A DNA stretch of 64,000 bases from DASZHJ01 sp035517495. Its GTDB lineage: Bacteria > Pseudomonadota > Alphaproteobacteria > ATCC43930 > CGMCC-115725. Shown here piece after piece: positions 33,812-43,554 of the stretch (position 1 is the stretch's first letter; each line of letters starts with the position of its first letter). A program made the translations under genes and the position numbers. The notes under the pieces were generated by a model that searched no databases, was not told the DNA's origin, and saw only the letters and a list, made by a program, of their open reading frames with translations. Location: contig DATIYT010000082.1 of the NCBI GenBank assembly GCA_035517495.1, positions 16,122-80,121 of the forward strand. Reading direction: 5' to 3'.

Positions 33812-33948
33812 CCGGTGACGGCGATGGATGGGGGCGTAGCTATGCACTCGCCAACCTGCACGCCGTGCCGCGGCGGCCAAGCGATGGCGCGCGGTACAGG
33901 ATGAACCGATTGGGCGCGGCCTCAATTTCAACAGCAGGAGCAGGAACA

Positions 33949-34185
33949 ATGTTGGGGAAGGTAGGGTCGATGATGGCGGCCATCGCGGTGGCGGGATTGC
34001 TGGCGATGCCCGTATTGGCAGCGACCACCACGTCCGCCGGCGGGGACAAACCAACGTCGCGTCGTCATATGAGTTGCTATGACTACGCGTGGCAGTCGCA
34101 AGAGATGAACGATTGCCTTGCCAAGCAAGGCTCGGCCCAGAAGCCGACGAGTCACAAGTCCTCGACCAAGAAAAAGACAATGTAA
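33949..34185 (+). CDS. Small secreted protein with two cysteines
   Basis: This 78-residue protein has a signal peptide (MLGKVGSMMAAIAVAGLLAM, cleavage probably after AxA near residue 23). The mature part is short and polar, with SCYDYAWQSQEMNDCLAKQG, whose two cysteines 13 residues apart could form a disulfide, and a lysine-rich tail. AGGAGCAGGAAC just upstream supplies the ribosome site. I do not recognise the family. Longer frames starting at 33865 would hide the signal peptide and are not favoured. Confidence 0.65.
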   Translation: MLGKVGSMMAAIAVAGLLAMPVLAATTTSAGGDKPTSRRHMSCYDYAWQSQEMNDCLAKQGSAQKPTSHKSSTKKKTM

Positions 34186-34219
34186 GACTGTTGGGCGCGG
34201 GGCGGCACTGCTCTTGACC

Positions 34220-34249
34220 GCGGCGCCGGCCTCGCGTCGCCGCTCTTTC
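34220..34249 (+). terminator. Possible rho-independent terminator
   Basis: GCGGCG (34220-34225) and CGCCGC (34238-34243) form a 6-bp GC stem followed by TCTTTC, between the small secreted protein and the convergent hrpB. The T-run is short, so this is tentative. Confidence 0.35.
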
Positions 34250-34296
34250 GCATTTCCGATGCGGGACCGCGTGTCCGTCCGTGGTGCGCAAGCCTG

Positions 34297-36840
34297 CTAC
34301 CGCGATCGCCGCTTGGTGCGGCGGGTCGGCGGCGCCGTCAGGGGATCATCGGGCCAGGGATGTTTGGGATAGCGTCCGCGCATCTCCGAGCGAACCTGGC
34401 GATAGCTGCTGCGCCAGAATCCCCTGAGGTCGCGCGTGACTTGCAGGGGCCGGCCGGCCGGGGACAGCAGGTGCAGGAGCAGTGGCACACTTTCCCGCGC
34501 GATCGCGGGCGTTTCCGCGAGACCAAACAGTTCTTGCAGGCGAACAGCGAGCACCGGCACGTCGCCGGCGCCGTAGTCGATCGGCACACGCGAGCCGCTC
34601 GGCACGGTCACATGCGTCGGCGCCAATTCGTCGAGCCGGCGCCGCTGCTCAAAGCTCAACATCGCTGCAAGCCCCTGATCAAGATGGAAGGGCGTGATCT
34701 GGCCTAGGCGCGTGATGCCCGTGACGACGGGTCCAAGCCATTCGTCGAGCCGATCGATCAGCGCCGTGTCGGTAATGTCGGGCCAGCGCTCGCTTTCCCC
34801 AGGCAGAGTGCGCACGAAGCGCACGCGATTTCGCAGTTGAATGGCCGCCTCGCTCCACGGCAGAGCGATGACGCCGCGGTTCCGGAGCGCGGCGATCAGA
34901 GCCGCGCGCACGTGCTCCTGCGGCGGATCACGAAGTGGAGCGTCACTCAGGACCAGAGCGCGCAGGCGTTCCTGGTGTCTTGCCAGCACCGCCTCTTCCC
35001 GCTCGTCCCATGCGATCAGATCGACGCGCTCGATCGCATCGGCAAAGTCCTGCTCGATCTCAGCACGGGTGACAGGCGCTGCGAGGAAAATGCGGGCGTT
35101 GCGAGGATCACCGTCCAGTTCGGCTACTGCGAGAAATTCTTCGTTTGCCAATGGATCACCGGCGGCGAGCGCTGCTCCGGCGCCGTTGGCGAGGCGAAAC
35201 GAGCCGATGATGCCCGATCGCCGTTGCGCCAGCCGATCGGGATAGGCGAGCGCCAATACTCGGCCAGCTGCCGAGGGTTCGATCGGCTCAACGCGAACGC
35301 CCAAGGATCGACACCATTGGCGTTGCAGATCGCGCGCCCGTTCGATGGCGCCGCGATCAAGCGCTAGCCCCGGAGGCAATGAATGACGGCCGACACCCTC
35401 CTGCAACATCTCGAGGCGTAGCCGAAGATCGCTATCGCGTGCACCGGGGCGGGCACGGATGACGTCGCGCTCGCTGAGCACGGCCGCGATCGCGGCGGCC
35501 GTCGGAGCCGTATCGCTCTCGCGGGCTCGCAGCATCATGTGGACGAGGCGAGGATGAAAACCGAGCGCGCCCATGTCGCGTCCATGCGCAGTGACGCCGC
35601 CCGCCGCATCGACGGCGCCGAGCTCGCGCAGCAATGTCATCGCCTGGGCGAAAGCGGCGGCAGGCGGCGGGTCGAGCCAGGCGAGCGCGAGCGGGTCGCG
35701 CGCTCCCCAACACGCAAGCTCGAGAGCAAGCGGTGCCAGGTCCGCGTCCATGACCTCAGGCTGCGTGTGTGCGGCGAGCGCGGTCTGTTCCTGCTCTGGC
35801 CACAGCCGGTAGCAAATTCCGGGTTCGATCCGTCCCGCGCGGCCGCGCCGCTGTTCGGCGGCGGCTTGCGAGACACGCGATGTGACGAGGCGGGTCATGC
35901 CGGTGCGCGGATCGAAACGGGGACGGCGCGCCAAGCCGCTGTCGATCACCACGCGCACTCCCTCGATTGTGAGGCTGGTCTCGGCGATCGAAGTGGCGAG
36001 CACGATCTTGCGCCGGCCGGGCGGGGCCGGGGCGATCGCCGCGTCCTGCGCGGCAGGGGCAAGGTCGCCATAAAGCGGCGCGACGAGGACGTCCGAAGCG
36101 AGATCGATCTCGGCCAAGCGCCGTTCCACCCGGCGGATTTCGCGCAGACCCGGTAGAAACACCAACAGACTGCCACGCTCGCGTCCCAGCGCACCGCGAA
36201 CCGCCGCGACGACGGCCGCCTCCAATTGTTCGGGCGCCGGGCGATCCAAGTATCTGAGATCGACGGAGAACCGCCGACCTTCGCCGCTGATCACGGGAGC
36301 GCCGCCCATCAGCTCCGCGACCGCTGCTATATCGAGCGTCGCCGACATCACGAGCAGGCGCAGTTCCGGCCGAAGCGCACGACGCGACTCAAGCGCGAGA
36401 GCGAGACCGAGGTCGCCGTCGAGGCTGCGCTCGTGAAATTCGTCGAAGATCAGCAGGCCCGTGCCTTCGAGCGAGGGGTCCTCTTGAAGCTGGCGGATCA
36501 AAATCCCTTCGGTCACCACTTCGATCCGCGTTGAGGTGCCGATCCGGCTGTCGAGCCGGGTGCGGTAGCCGACGGTTGCGCCAACCGCTTCGCTCAACAT
36601 CGAGGCCATCCGCCGCGCCGCCGCGCGGGCCGCGAGACGCCGCGGCTCCAGCATGACGATGCGCCGTTCGCCGAGCCATCTCTCGCCAAGCAGCGCCAGG
36701 GGCACGAGCGTCGTCTTGCCGCTGCCCGGCGGCGCTTGCAGCAGCGCCACGCCCTTGCGGTCGAGTGCGTCCCGGAGCGCCGGCACGGTTTCCGCGGCCG
36801 GGAGATGCTCGGCCCACGCCATGAGATCAAAGGGGCGCAT
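34297..36840 (-). CDS. hrpB: ATP-dependent helicase HrpB
   Basis: This 847-residue DEAH-box helicase of the HrpB group has Walker A APPGSGKTT at about residues 36-44, motif II DEFHER near 136, SAT motif MSATLD near 167, motif V/VI region with TSIAETSLTIEGVRVVIDSG and QRRGRAGR near 330. The C-terminal HrpB domain ends PLQVTRDLRGFWRSSYRQVRSEMRGRYPKHPWPDDP, conserved in the family. It is a cytoplasmic nucleic-acid-dependent ATPase whose role is poorly known. Length is full. Confidence 0.94.
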   Translation of the reverse strand: MRPFDLMAWAEHLPAAETVPALRDALDRKGVALLQAPPGSGKTTLVPLALLGERWLGERRIVMLEPRRLAARAAARRMASMLSEAVGATVGYRTRLDSRIGTSTRIEVVTEGILIRQLQEDPSLEGTGLLIFDEFHERSLDGDLGLALALESRRALRPELRLLVMSATLDIAAVAELMGGAPVISGEGRRFSVDLRYLDRPAPEQLEAAVVAAVRGALGRERGSLLVFLPGLREIRRVERRLAEIDLASDVLVAPLYGDLAPAAQDAAIAPAPPGRRKIVLATSIAETSLTIEGVRVVIDSGLARRPRFDPRTGMTRLVTSRVSQAAAEQRRGRAGRIEPGICYRLWPEQEQTALAAHTQPEVMDADLAPLALELACWGARDPLALAWLDPPPAAAFAQAMTLLRELGAVDAAGGVTAHGRDMGALGFHPRLVHMMLRARESDTAPTAAAIAAVLSERDVIRARPGARDSDLRLRLEMLQEGVGRHSLPPGLALDRGAIERARDLQRQWCRSLGVRVEPIEPSAAGRVLALAYPDRLAQRRSGIIGSFRLANGAGAALAAGDPLANEEFLAVAELDGDPRNARIFLAAPVTRAEIEQDFADAIERVDLIAWDEREEAVLARHQERLRALVLSDAPLRDPPQEHVRAALIAALRNRGVIALPWSEAAIQLRNRVRFVRTLPGESERWPDITDTALIDRLDEWLGPVVTGITRLGQITPFHLDQGLAAMLSFEQRRRLDELAPTHVTVPSGSRVPIDYGAGDVPVLAVRLQELFGLAETPAIARESVPLLLHLLSPAGRPLQVTRDLRGFWRSSYRQVRSEMRGRYPKHPWPDDPLTAPPTRRTKRRSR

Positions 36841-36948
36841 GGTCCTGAGCTTAGTGCATTTGCCGCCGTGCGGGGCTTCCGATCGAGGACACGTCGGTCA
36901 CTTATCCTTGTCTTGCCAGAGCGAAGCCGCCTCGCTAGCGTCCCGGCA

Positions 36949-37098
36949 ATGACCCGCTACCTTCTCATCATCATTGCGATCCTTTCCGTCGTGGCGCTGA
37001 GCGAATTGCTGTTCGAGTTCTATCAGGTGAACAAGGAGCAGGATTGCCTCGCAGCCGGCGGCCGACGCTGCGGCCCAAGCGTTCAGCTCAACCGCTGA
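36949..37098 (+). CDS. Single-pass small membrane protein (49 residues)
   Basis: This 49-residue frame begins MTRYLLIIIAILSVVALSEL, one hydrophobic helix, followed by FYQVNKEQDCLAAGGRRCG with two cysteines. The hydrophobic-then-Cys layout suggests a small membrane or periplasm-facing protein. It is divergent from hrpB with a 108-bp gap. I cannot assign a family. The ribosome site is weak. Confidence 0.5.
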   Translation: MTRYLLIIIAILSVVALSELLFEFYQVNKEQDCLAAGGRRCGPSVQLNR

Positions 37099-37242
37099 GC
37101 CGCGGCTCCATCAAAAAGACGCGCTGGCTCGGTCCCGTTTTCTTGACTCCGCGAGCACCAGCGCCCTAGAAGCTTCCTCAAATACGAAGGGGCCGAGCAG
37201 GGCGCCGCCGCCGCTGGGGAAATCTCTAATGGAAGAATTGAC

Positions 37243-37914
37243 ATGTCCGTCGCTGTCGAGTCGGCCGATACTCAAACGCGCCTGATGCGCGTGGGCGAAC
37301 GCATGTTCGCGGAGCAGGGCTATGACGGCGTGTCGCTGCGCCAGCTCACCGCCGCCGCCGGCGTGAACCTCGCCGCAGTCAACTATCACTTCGGCTCCAA
37401 GGAGGGCTTGCTTGCGGCGATTTTCGAGAACCGCTGCCGGCCGATGAACGAAGAGCGTCTGCGGCGCCTTGCCGCCTGCGCCGAGGGCGAGGGTAGGCCG
37501 CCGCTACTGCAACAGATAGTCGCGGCCTTTATCGGCCCGGCGCTGAGTTCGACGACCGATGCCGAGGGTGGAGCGACCTTCACGCGATTGCGCGCGTTAC
37601 TCGCGGTCGAGCACAATGAGCTTGCCCGCAGTCTCATCGCCAAGCACTTCGACGCCAGCAGTCGACGCTTCATTGCCGCCCTCGCCGCCGCGCTGCCGCA
37701 CCTCTCGCGCGCCGAGGTGCTCTGGCGTTTTCACTTTCTGCTCGGTACCCTCTACTTCACCATGACCAATCCATCGCGCATCGGGCACCTCTCGGAGGGA
37801 CTGTGCGACGCGGGCGACGTCGGCGCGGTGATGCGCGAGATGGTGCCTTTCGTCGCGGCAGGCTTTCGAGCGCCCTCGGTCGGCGGTGGCGCGCTCAATA
37901 AAACGGCGCGTTGA
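37243..37914 (+). CDS. TetR/AcrR family transcriptional regulator (CecR-like)
   Basis: This 223-residue protein has an N-terminal TetR helix-turn-helix (RLMRVGERMFAEQGYDGVSLRQLTAAAGVNLAAVNYHFGSKEGLLAAIF, residues about 12-60) and a C-terminal helical ligand domain resembling DUF1956/CecR. It overlaps the convergent GST gene by 20 bp. Its target is unknown; no transporter lies next to it. Confidence 0.87.
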   Translation: MSVAVESADTQTRLMRVGERMFAEQGYDGVSLRQLTAAAGVNLAAVNYHFGSKEGLLAAIFENRCRPMNEERLRRLAACAEGEGRPPLLQQIVAAFIGPALSSTTDAEGGATFTRLRALLAVEHNELARSLIAKHFDASSRRFIAALAAALPHLSRAEVLWRFHFLLGTLYFTMTNPSRIGHLSEGLCDAGDVGAVMREMVPFVAAGFRAPSVGGGALNKTAR

Positions 37915-38533
37915 TCCCCTCGCTCGAGAAGGCGCGTTGCACGGCGGGTCGGGCCGCCACCCGTTCCAAGTATCGGCCGAGCGCCGGAAGGGTTTTCGCG
38001 GGGCGCTCGAAGCCGCGGCTCCACCGGGCCAGCATCAGCAGCATCGGGTCGGCGGCGCTGAAGCGGTCGCCCAGGAGATAGGGTCCGCGCTCGACGAGGC
38101 TTTGCTCGATCGTATCGAACATGGCGGCAAGCCGCGTCTCGGCGTTGCGCTTGACAGTCTCCTTGCATGCGCCTTCGCCGCCCAGGCGCTCGGGATAGAA
38201 GTAGACCAGCATCTCGGCCTGCACGGTGTTGGTGAGATAGACCATCCACTTGTAGAACTGCGCGCGTTCCGCGGTGCCGATCTCGGGTGCGAGCCCCGCC
38301 TTCGGGTGCTTGTCCGCGAGATGCATGCAGATTGCCGCCGTCTCGTACAGTACCAGCCCGCCGTCGATGAGGGTCGGGATTCGCCCGTGCGGGTTCAGCT
38401 TCAGGTACTCGGGCGCTTTGTGCGCGTTCTTGGCGCGGTCCAGCAGGATCAGCTCGTAGGGCGCACCGATTTCCTCGAGCACCATGTGCGGCGCCAAGTT
38501 CGCATTTCCGGGGTAATAGTAGAGCTGGTACAT
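37895..38533 (-). CDS. Glutathione S-transferase family protein
   Basis: This 212-residue GST has an N-terminal thioredoxin-like domain (MYQLYYYPGNANLAPHMVLEEIGAPYE, then NPHGRIPTLIDGGLVLYETAAI with the conserved cis-Pro and E-T/S pair) and a C-terminal helical domain (about 90-205). The site residue after YPGNA is Asn rather than Cys or Ser, so the class differs from the GST at 1771. Start MYQLYY was chosen; the frame upstream is non-coding. Confidence 0.88.
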   Translation of the reverse strand: MYQLYYYPGNANLAPHMVLEEIGAPYELILLDRAKNAHKAPEYLKLNPHGRIPTLIDGGLVLYETAAICMHLADKHPKAGLAPEIGTAERAQFYKWMVYLTNTVQAEMLVYFYPERLGGEGACKETVKRNAETRLAAMFDTIEQSLVERGPYLLGDRFSAADPMLLMLARWSRGFERPAKTLPALGRYLERVAARPAVQRAFSSEGINAPFY

Positions 38534-38672
38534 CGCAGCATTCCCACGCTGGCCGCATCGCCTGTTCCGTTTCCGCCGCGGCGGCCGCGGAAGGGCGGCG
38601 GAGGCGGTCATCGCCTTGCCGGCGTCGTTGTAGCAGTGCGTGGGATCGAAGTCGCGTCTGTTCGCAGGCCGA

Positions 38673-40232
38673 CTAGAGCCGGGCGGCAACCTCGTGGGTC
38701 TTGAGCACCTTGTCGGTGCCGGCATCCGATTCCTCGAGGACGATGCCGTAGTGCCAGAGCGTCGAGAGGTGCTCGAGCACGCCCCGGCAGCTCGCTTCGT
38801 CCAGCAATACGCCGTCATGGACGGCATGGCGCAGGATCAGCCGGCGGTCGCCCGCGAAATCGACGTCGACGATCTGGATGTCGGGTTCCTGGCGCGCGAG
38901 GTCGTAGTGCCGAGCGAGCGCGCTGCGGATTTCGCGATAGCCGCGTTCGTCGTGGATCGCGTCGACGAGCAGCGTATCCTGGCTCGAATCGTCCAGCACC
39001 TTGAACAGGCGGAACCGCCGCATGAGCCGCGGGCTCAGGAACTGCAGCACGAAGCTCTCGTCGCGGTAATTGGCCCAGGCGTCGCGCAGCGTGCCCCAGG
39101 GGTCGTTGTTGCCGGCGATCGCGGGGAACCACTCGAGATCCTCCTGGGAGGGCTCGGTGCAGATGCGCTCCACGTCCTGCATCATCGCAAAGCCCAGCGC
39201 GTAGGGATTGAGGCCATTGTAGCGGCGATCGTCGTATTCGGGTTGGAAGATGACGTTGGTGTGCGAGTGCATCGCCTCCAGGAAGCCGCCGTCGGTGATC
39301 AGGCCGCGCTCGTGCAGGCGGGTCATGAGCGCGTAGTGCACGAACGTGGCGCAGCCCTCGTTCATCAGCCGGGTCTGCTTCTGCGGATAGAAGTATTGAC
39401 TGATGTTGCGCACGATCCGCACCAATTCGCGCTGCCAGTTCTTGAGGCGGGGCGCGCGTTTCTCCAGGAAGTACAGTAGGTTCTCCTCGGGTATCCCGAG
39501 TTTGCGCCGTATCTCGCGCTGCTCGCGCTCGCGCTCGGCATCGTCGGCGCTTTTCGGCTCGCGTTTGGGTACCACACGCTCCCAGAGGTCGTCGTAGCTG
39601 CGTTCGTCGTGCAGGCGGCGCTCTTCCGCGCGGCGCATCTCCTCGTTGAGATTAGCCTTTGGCCGTCGGGTGTAGCGATGGACACCGTGGCTCATCAGCG
39701 AGTGCGCGGCGTCGAGCACGCGCTCCACTTCGGCAAGGCCGTAGCGTTCCTCGCTGCGCTGAATGAAGTCGCGCGCGAAGGTCAGGTAGTCGAGAATGCC
39801 CTGGGCGTCGGTCCACTGCCGGAACAGGTAGTTGTTCTTAAAGAAGTGGTTGTGGCCGAAGGCGGCATGCGCGATCACCAGGGTCTGCATCGCCATGGAG
39901 TTCTCCTCCATGATGTAGCTGATGCAGGGGCTCGAATTGATCACGATCTCGTAGGCGAGGCCCTGGAGACCGTGGCGGTACAGCGCCTCCTCGCGCGCGA
40001 AGCGCTTGCCGAAGCTCCAGTGCCGATACATCAGCGGCAATCCCACCGACGCATAGGCGTCGAGCATCTGCTCGGAGGTTATTACCTCGATCTGGTTCGG
40101 ATAGATGTCGAGGCCCAGCTCGCCGATCGCGATTTCTTCGATCGCGTCGTGGACGCGCCTGATTTTCTCGAAGTCCCACTCCGGCCCGTCGAAGAGCGGC
40201 TTGCGCTCAAGGACCGCGGGGGCCTCGGTCAA
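38673..40232 (-). CDS. SpoVR/YcgB family protein
   Basis: This 519-residue protein matches SpoVR (YcgB in E. coli), with DIYPNQIEVITSEQMLDAY, YRHWSFGKRF, YEIVINSSPCISYIMEENSM, NEGCATFVHYALMTRLHERG and NPYALGFAMMQDVERIC. The family is required for spore cortex in Bacillus, but in Proteobacteria it goes with PrkA and YeaH in stress or stationary-phase operons. Its biochemical role is unknown. It overlaps yeaH by 4 bp and is the last gene of the operon. Confidence 0.95.
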   Translation of the reverse strand: MTEAPAVLERKPLFDGPEWDFEKIRRVHDAIEEIAIGELGLDIYPNQIEVITSEQMLDAYASVGLPLMYRHWSFGKRFAREEALYRHGLQGLAYEIVINSSPCISYIMEENSMAMQTLVIAHAAFGHNHFFKNNYLFRQWTDAQGILDYLTFARDFIQRSEERYGLAEVERVLDAAHSLMSHGVHRYTRRPKANLNEEMRRAEERRLHDERSYDDLWERVVPKREPKSADDAEREREQREIRRKLGIPEENLLYFLEKRAPRLKNWQRELVRIVRNISQYFYPQKQTRLMNEGCATFVHYALMTRLHERGLITDGGFLEAMHSHTNVIFQPEYDDRRYNGLNPYALGFAMMQDVERICTEPSQEDLEWFPAIAGNNDPWGTLRDAWANYRDESFVLQFLSPRLMRRFRLFKVLDDSSQDTLLVDAIHDERGYREIRSALARHYDLARQEPDIQIVDVDFAGDRRLILRHAVHDGVLLDEASCRGVLEHLSTLWHYGIVLEESDAGTDKVLKTHEVAARL

Positions 40233-41524
40233 GCGACGCGCTCCCGCTGCTTCGAGAACAGGTCATGGAACACCGGGAAGATCTGCCCGGGGTCGGCGAC
40301 CTTGCGCATCGCGAAATTGCGGTGGGTTTCGGCGATGTTGCTGTAGGTGCGCCAAAGGTCGGTGGGCGCGCTCGGATAGCCGTGGCGCAGCGTCGCCTCG
40401 GCGCCGACCTCGATATAGGCGAAGTACTGGCTCACCGGCAGGATTTCGTTCGCCATCAAGCTCGCGCACCGGTCGCTGTCCTCGGTGTAGTTGTCGCCGT
40501 CCGAGGCCTGCGCCGCATAGATGTTCCAAGTATCGGGGTTGTAGCGCGAGCGCACCACCCGCATCATCTCGTCGAGCGCCGTGGAGACGATCGTGCCGCC
40601 GGTCTCGCGGCTGTGGAAGAATGTGTCCTCGTCCACTTCCTGAGCGCTCGAAGTGTGGCGGATGAACACGATGTCGACGTGCTTGTAGCGCCGCGTCAGG
40701 AACACGTGCAGCAGCATGAAGAAGCGTTTGGCGAGATCCTTCATCTGCTCGGTCATCGAGCCCGACACGTCCATCAGGCAGAACATCACCGCCTGGGTAT
40801 TGGGCTTGGGTATGCGCTCGAAGCGGTTATAGCGTACGTCGACCGGATCGATGTACGGCACTCGCCTGGTCTTGCGCAGCGCGGCATCGAGGTCGACCCG
40901 GGTCTGCTCCGCGCCCTCGGCGTCGTCCGCCCCGAGCGCGGTCTTCCATTGAATTTCGAGCGCCGCGATCTCGCTCAGCTTTGGGCGGGAAAGCGAGATG
41001 CGGCGCGCCAGGCTGTTGCGGAGGGTGCGCTTCAAATTGAGGTTCGAGGGCGTGCCCGCGACGGTATAGCCCGCGCGCACGAGCTGAACCGTTTCCTGGT
41101 CGGTGATCTTGGTCTTGACGAGGTCCGGTAGCTCGAGGTCGTCGAAGAAAAGATTGAGAAACTCGTCCTTGGTCAGCACGAACTCGAAGTTGTCCTGCTC
41201 GCCGCCGTCTTCTTTGCTCGCTTCGCTGCCGGAGGCGGCCTCGCCGCTCTGCGGCCGCTTGATGCGGTCGCCCGCGACGAACTCCTTGTTGCCGGGCACC
41301 ACGTAGTCGCGGGCACCGCCTTGGCCTGCTCTGCGGAAATTCGGTTCCGCAATGCCGCGGGTCGGAATCGATACCTTCTCGCCGTTGGCGCTCTCGCCGA
41401 CTTTGCGGCGCTTCAGCGCCTCGGTCATCGCGTCCTTGATCTCGTGCTTGGCGCGTTCAAGAAAACGCTGCCGGTTCGGCAAGCTCTTGCCTTTGGGGTT
41501 TGGACGGCGGTCGATGATGTTCAT
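40229..41524 (-). CDS. yeaH: YeaH/YhbH family protein (DUF444)
   Basis: This 431-residue protein starts MNIIDRRPNPKGKSLPNRQRF, typical of DUF444. The C-terminal half is a von Willebrand A-like domain with the MIDAS motif DVSGSM and FFMLLHVFLTRRY, then IRHTSSAQEVDEDTFF. In E. coli the partner YeaG (PrkA) and YeaH act together under nitrogen limitation. It starts 26 bp after prkA and overlaps spoVR by 4 bp. Start at the conserved MNIIDRR was preferred over an ATG 57 nt upstream. Confidence 0.94.
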   Translation of the reverse strand: MNIIDRRPNPKGKSLPNRQRFLERAKHEIKDAMTEALKRRKVGESANGEKVSIPTRGIAEPNFRRAGQGGARDYVVPGNKEFVAGDRIKRPQSGEAASGSEASKEDGGEQDNFEFVLTKDEFLNLFFDDLELPDLVKTKITDQETVQLVRAGYTVAGTPSNLNLKRTLRNSLARRISLSRPKLSEIAALEIQWKTALGADDAEGAEQTRVDLDAALRKTRRVPYIDPVDVRYNRFERIPKPNTQAVMFCLMDVSGSMTEQMKDLAKRFFMLLHVFLTRRYKHVDIVFIRHTSSAQEVDEDTFFHSRETGGTIVSTALDEMMRVVRSRYNPDTWNIYAAQASDGDNYTEDSDRCASLMANEILPVSQYFAYIEVGAEATLRHGYPSAPTDLWRTYSNIAETHRNFAMRKVADPGQIFPVFHDLFSKQRERVA

Positions 41525-41550
41525 GGGACGGCTCACTCGGAGGTTCGTGC

Positions 41551-43497
41551 TCACCCGGCCTTGTTGACGCGCATGTACCACTCGACGAGACGACGCACCT
41601 GGCGCTGGGTGTAGCCGCGCGCCACCATGCGTTCCACGAAATCGGCGTGTTTCTGCTCGGTATCGCTGTCCTTCTTGGAACCGAAGCTGATTACCGGAAG
41701 CAAATCCTCAACCTGCGAGAACATCCGCTTCTCGATGACTTCCCGCAGCTTCTCATAGGACGTCCACGACGGATTCTTCCCCGAGTTGGCGGCGCGCGCA
41801 CGCAGCGCGAACTTGACCACTTCGTTGCGGAAATCCTTGGGGTTGGCGATCCCGGCGGGCTTTTCGATCTTCGACAATTCCTGATTTAGGATTTCGCGGT
41901 CCATGAGCTGGCCCGTGTCGGCATCCTTGAAATCCTGATCCTCGATCCACGCATCCGCGTAAGCGACGTAGCGATCGAACAGGTTCTGCCCGTAATCGCC
42001 GTAGGATTCGAGATACGCCTTCTGAATTTCATTTCCGATGAACTCGGCGTAGCGCGGCGCGATGTCCGCCTTGACGTAGCCGAGCAGCCGCTTCTCGTTG
42101 TCCTCCGGGAACTGCTCGCGGCGCACCGCCTGCTCGATCACGTACATGAGATGCACGGGATCGGCCGCCACCTCCTGTGTGTCGAAGTTGAAGGTGTTCG
42201 ACAGCGCCTTGAAGGCGAAGCGCGTGGAGAGGCCTTCCATACCTTCATCGACTCCGGCGGCGTCGCGATATTCCTGCACCGTGCGCGCGCGGGGGTCGCT
42301 GTCCTTGAGACTCTCGCCGTCGTAGCAGCGCAACTTGGAGTAAAGGTTGGAGTTCTCGTGCGCCTTGAGGCGCGACAGCACGCAGAACTTGGCCAGCATG
42401 TCGAGCGTGCCGGGCGCACAGGGTGACTCCGCCAGCTCGCTGTTGGTCACCAGCTTCTGGTAGATCTTCGCCTCTTCGGTGGCCCGCAGGCAATACGGCA
42501 CCTTGATCACGCAGATGCGGTCGATGAAGGCCTCGTTGTTGCGGTTATTCTTGAAGGTTTGCCATTCCGCCTCGTTCGAGTGCGCGAGAATGAGACCTTG
42601 GAACGGTATGCCGCCGATATTCTCGGAGCCAATGTAGTTGCCTTCCTGCGTCGCCGTCAGCAACGGGTGCAGCATTTTGATCGGCGCCTTGAACATCTCG
42701 ACGAATTCAAGAATGCCCTGCGTCGTGCGATTGAGACCTCCGGAGAAGGCGTAGGCGTCCGGGTCGTTCTGCGCGTGAAACTCGAGCTTCCGGATATCGA
42801 CCTTGCCGACCAGGCTCGAGATGTCCTGGTTGTTCTCGTCGCCCGGCTCGGTCTTGGCGATTGCGATCTGGCGCAGCCGCGACGGGTGCAGCTTCACTAC
42901 CGAGAATCTGTTGATGTCGCCGCCGAACTCGTCCAGCCGCTTCAGCGCCCATGGCGATGCGACGCCGAGGAGCCGCCGCCGCGGGATCTTGTAGCGTCGC
43001 TCCAGCGCCTCGCCCAAGCGTTCTGGGTCGAACAGGCCGAGCGGGCTCTCAAAGATCGGGCTCAACTCCTTACCGGCCTTGAGCACATAGATCGGCACCC
43101 GCTCCATCAGCGCCTTCAAGCGCTCGGCGAGCGATGATTTGCCGCCACCGACCGGGCCGAGGAGGTAAAGAACCTGCTTGCGCTCCTCAAGGCCTTGCGC
43201 GGCGTGGCGGAAGTAGCCCACGATCCGCTCAATCGTCTCTTCCATGCCATAGAAGTCTTCAAATGCCGGATATACGCGAATGGTCCGATTCATGAAAATC
43301 CGGCCCATGCGCGTGTCGGTGCTGGTGTCGATCAGCCGTGGCTCGCCGATCGCGGCAAGCATCCGTTCCGCGGCGCTGGCGTACGCCATCGGCTCCCGAG
43401 CGCACGACTTGAGGTAATCCTCAAGTGACATCTCGGTTTCTTTCTCGCCTTCGTAAAGGCGAGAAAACAGACTGAAGACCTCGTCGTTACCACTCAT
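41551..43497 (-). CDS. prkA: PrkA/YeaG serine protein kinase (AAA fold)
   Basis: This 648-residue protein has the PrkA AAA domain with Walker A GPVGGGKS at residues 114-121 and a C-terminal PrkA kinase-like domain (about 390-645). GRIFMNRTIRVYPAFEDFYGMEETIERIV precedes the P-loop as in all YeaG proteins. It heads the prkA-yeaH-spoVR operon. Start MSGNDEV was chosen; an ATG 15 nt upstream is possible. Two promoter-like signals lie upstream (43555-43586 and 43708-43733). Confidence 0.95.
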   Translation of the reverse strand: MSGNDEVFSLFSRLYEGEKETEMSLEDYLKSCAREPMAYASAAERMLAAIGEPRLIDTSTDTRMGRIFMNRTIRVYPAFEDFYGMEETIERIVGYFRHAAQGLEERKQVLYLLGPVGGGKSSLAERLKALMERVPIYVLKAGKELSPIFESPLGLFDPERLGEALERRYKIPRRRLLGVASPWALKRLDEFGGDINRFSVVKLHPSRLRQIAIAKTEPGDENNQDISSLVGKVDIRKLEFHAQNDPDAYAFSGGLNRTTQGILEFVEMFKAPIKMLHPLLTATQEGNYIGSENIGGIPFQGLILAHSNEAEWQTFKNNRNNEAFIDRICVIKVPYCLRATEEAKIYQKLVTNSELAESPCAPGTLDMLAKFCVLSRLKAHENSNLYSKLRCYDGESLKDSDPRARTVQEYRDAAGVDEGMEGLSTRFAFKALSNTFNFDTQEVAADPVHLMYVIEQAVRREQFPEDNEKRLLGYVKADIAPRYAEFIGNEIQKAYLESYGDYGQNLFDRYVAYADAWIEDQDFKDADTGQLMDREILNQELSKIEKPAGIANPKDFRNEVVKFALRARAANSGKNPSWTSYEKLREVIEKRMFSQVEDLLPVISFGSKKDSDTEQKHADFVERMVARGYTQRQVRRLVEWYMRVNKAG

Positions 43498-43554
43498 TCT
43501 CAACCTCGCCATTCTGGCTCAATTGCACCAACGATTTACTTGGCATTAACGACG

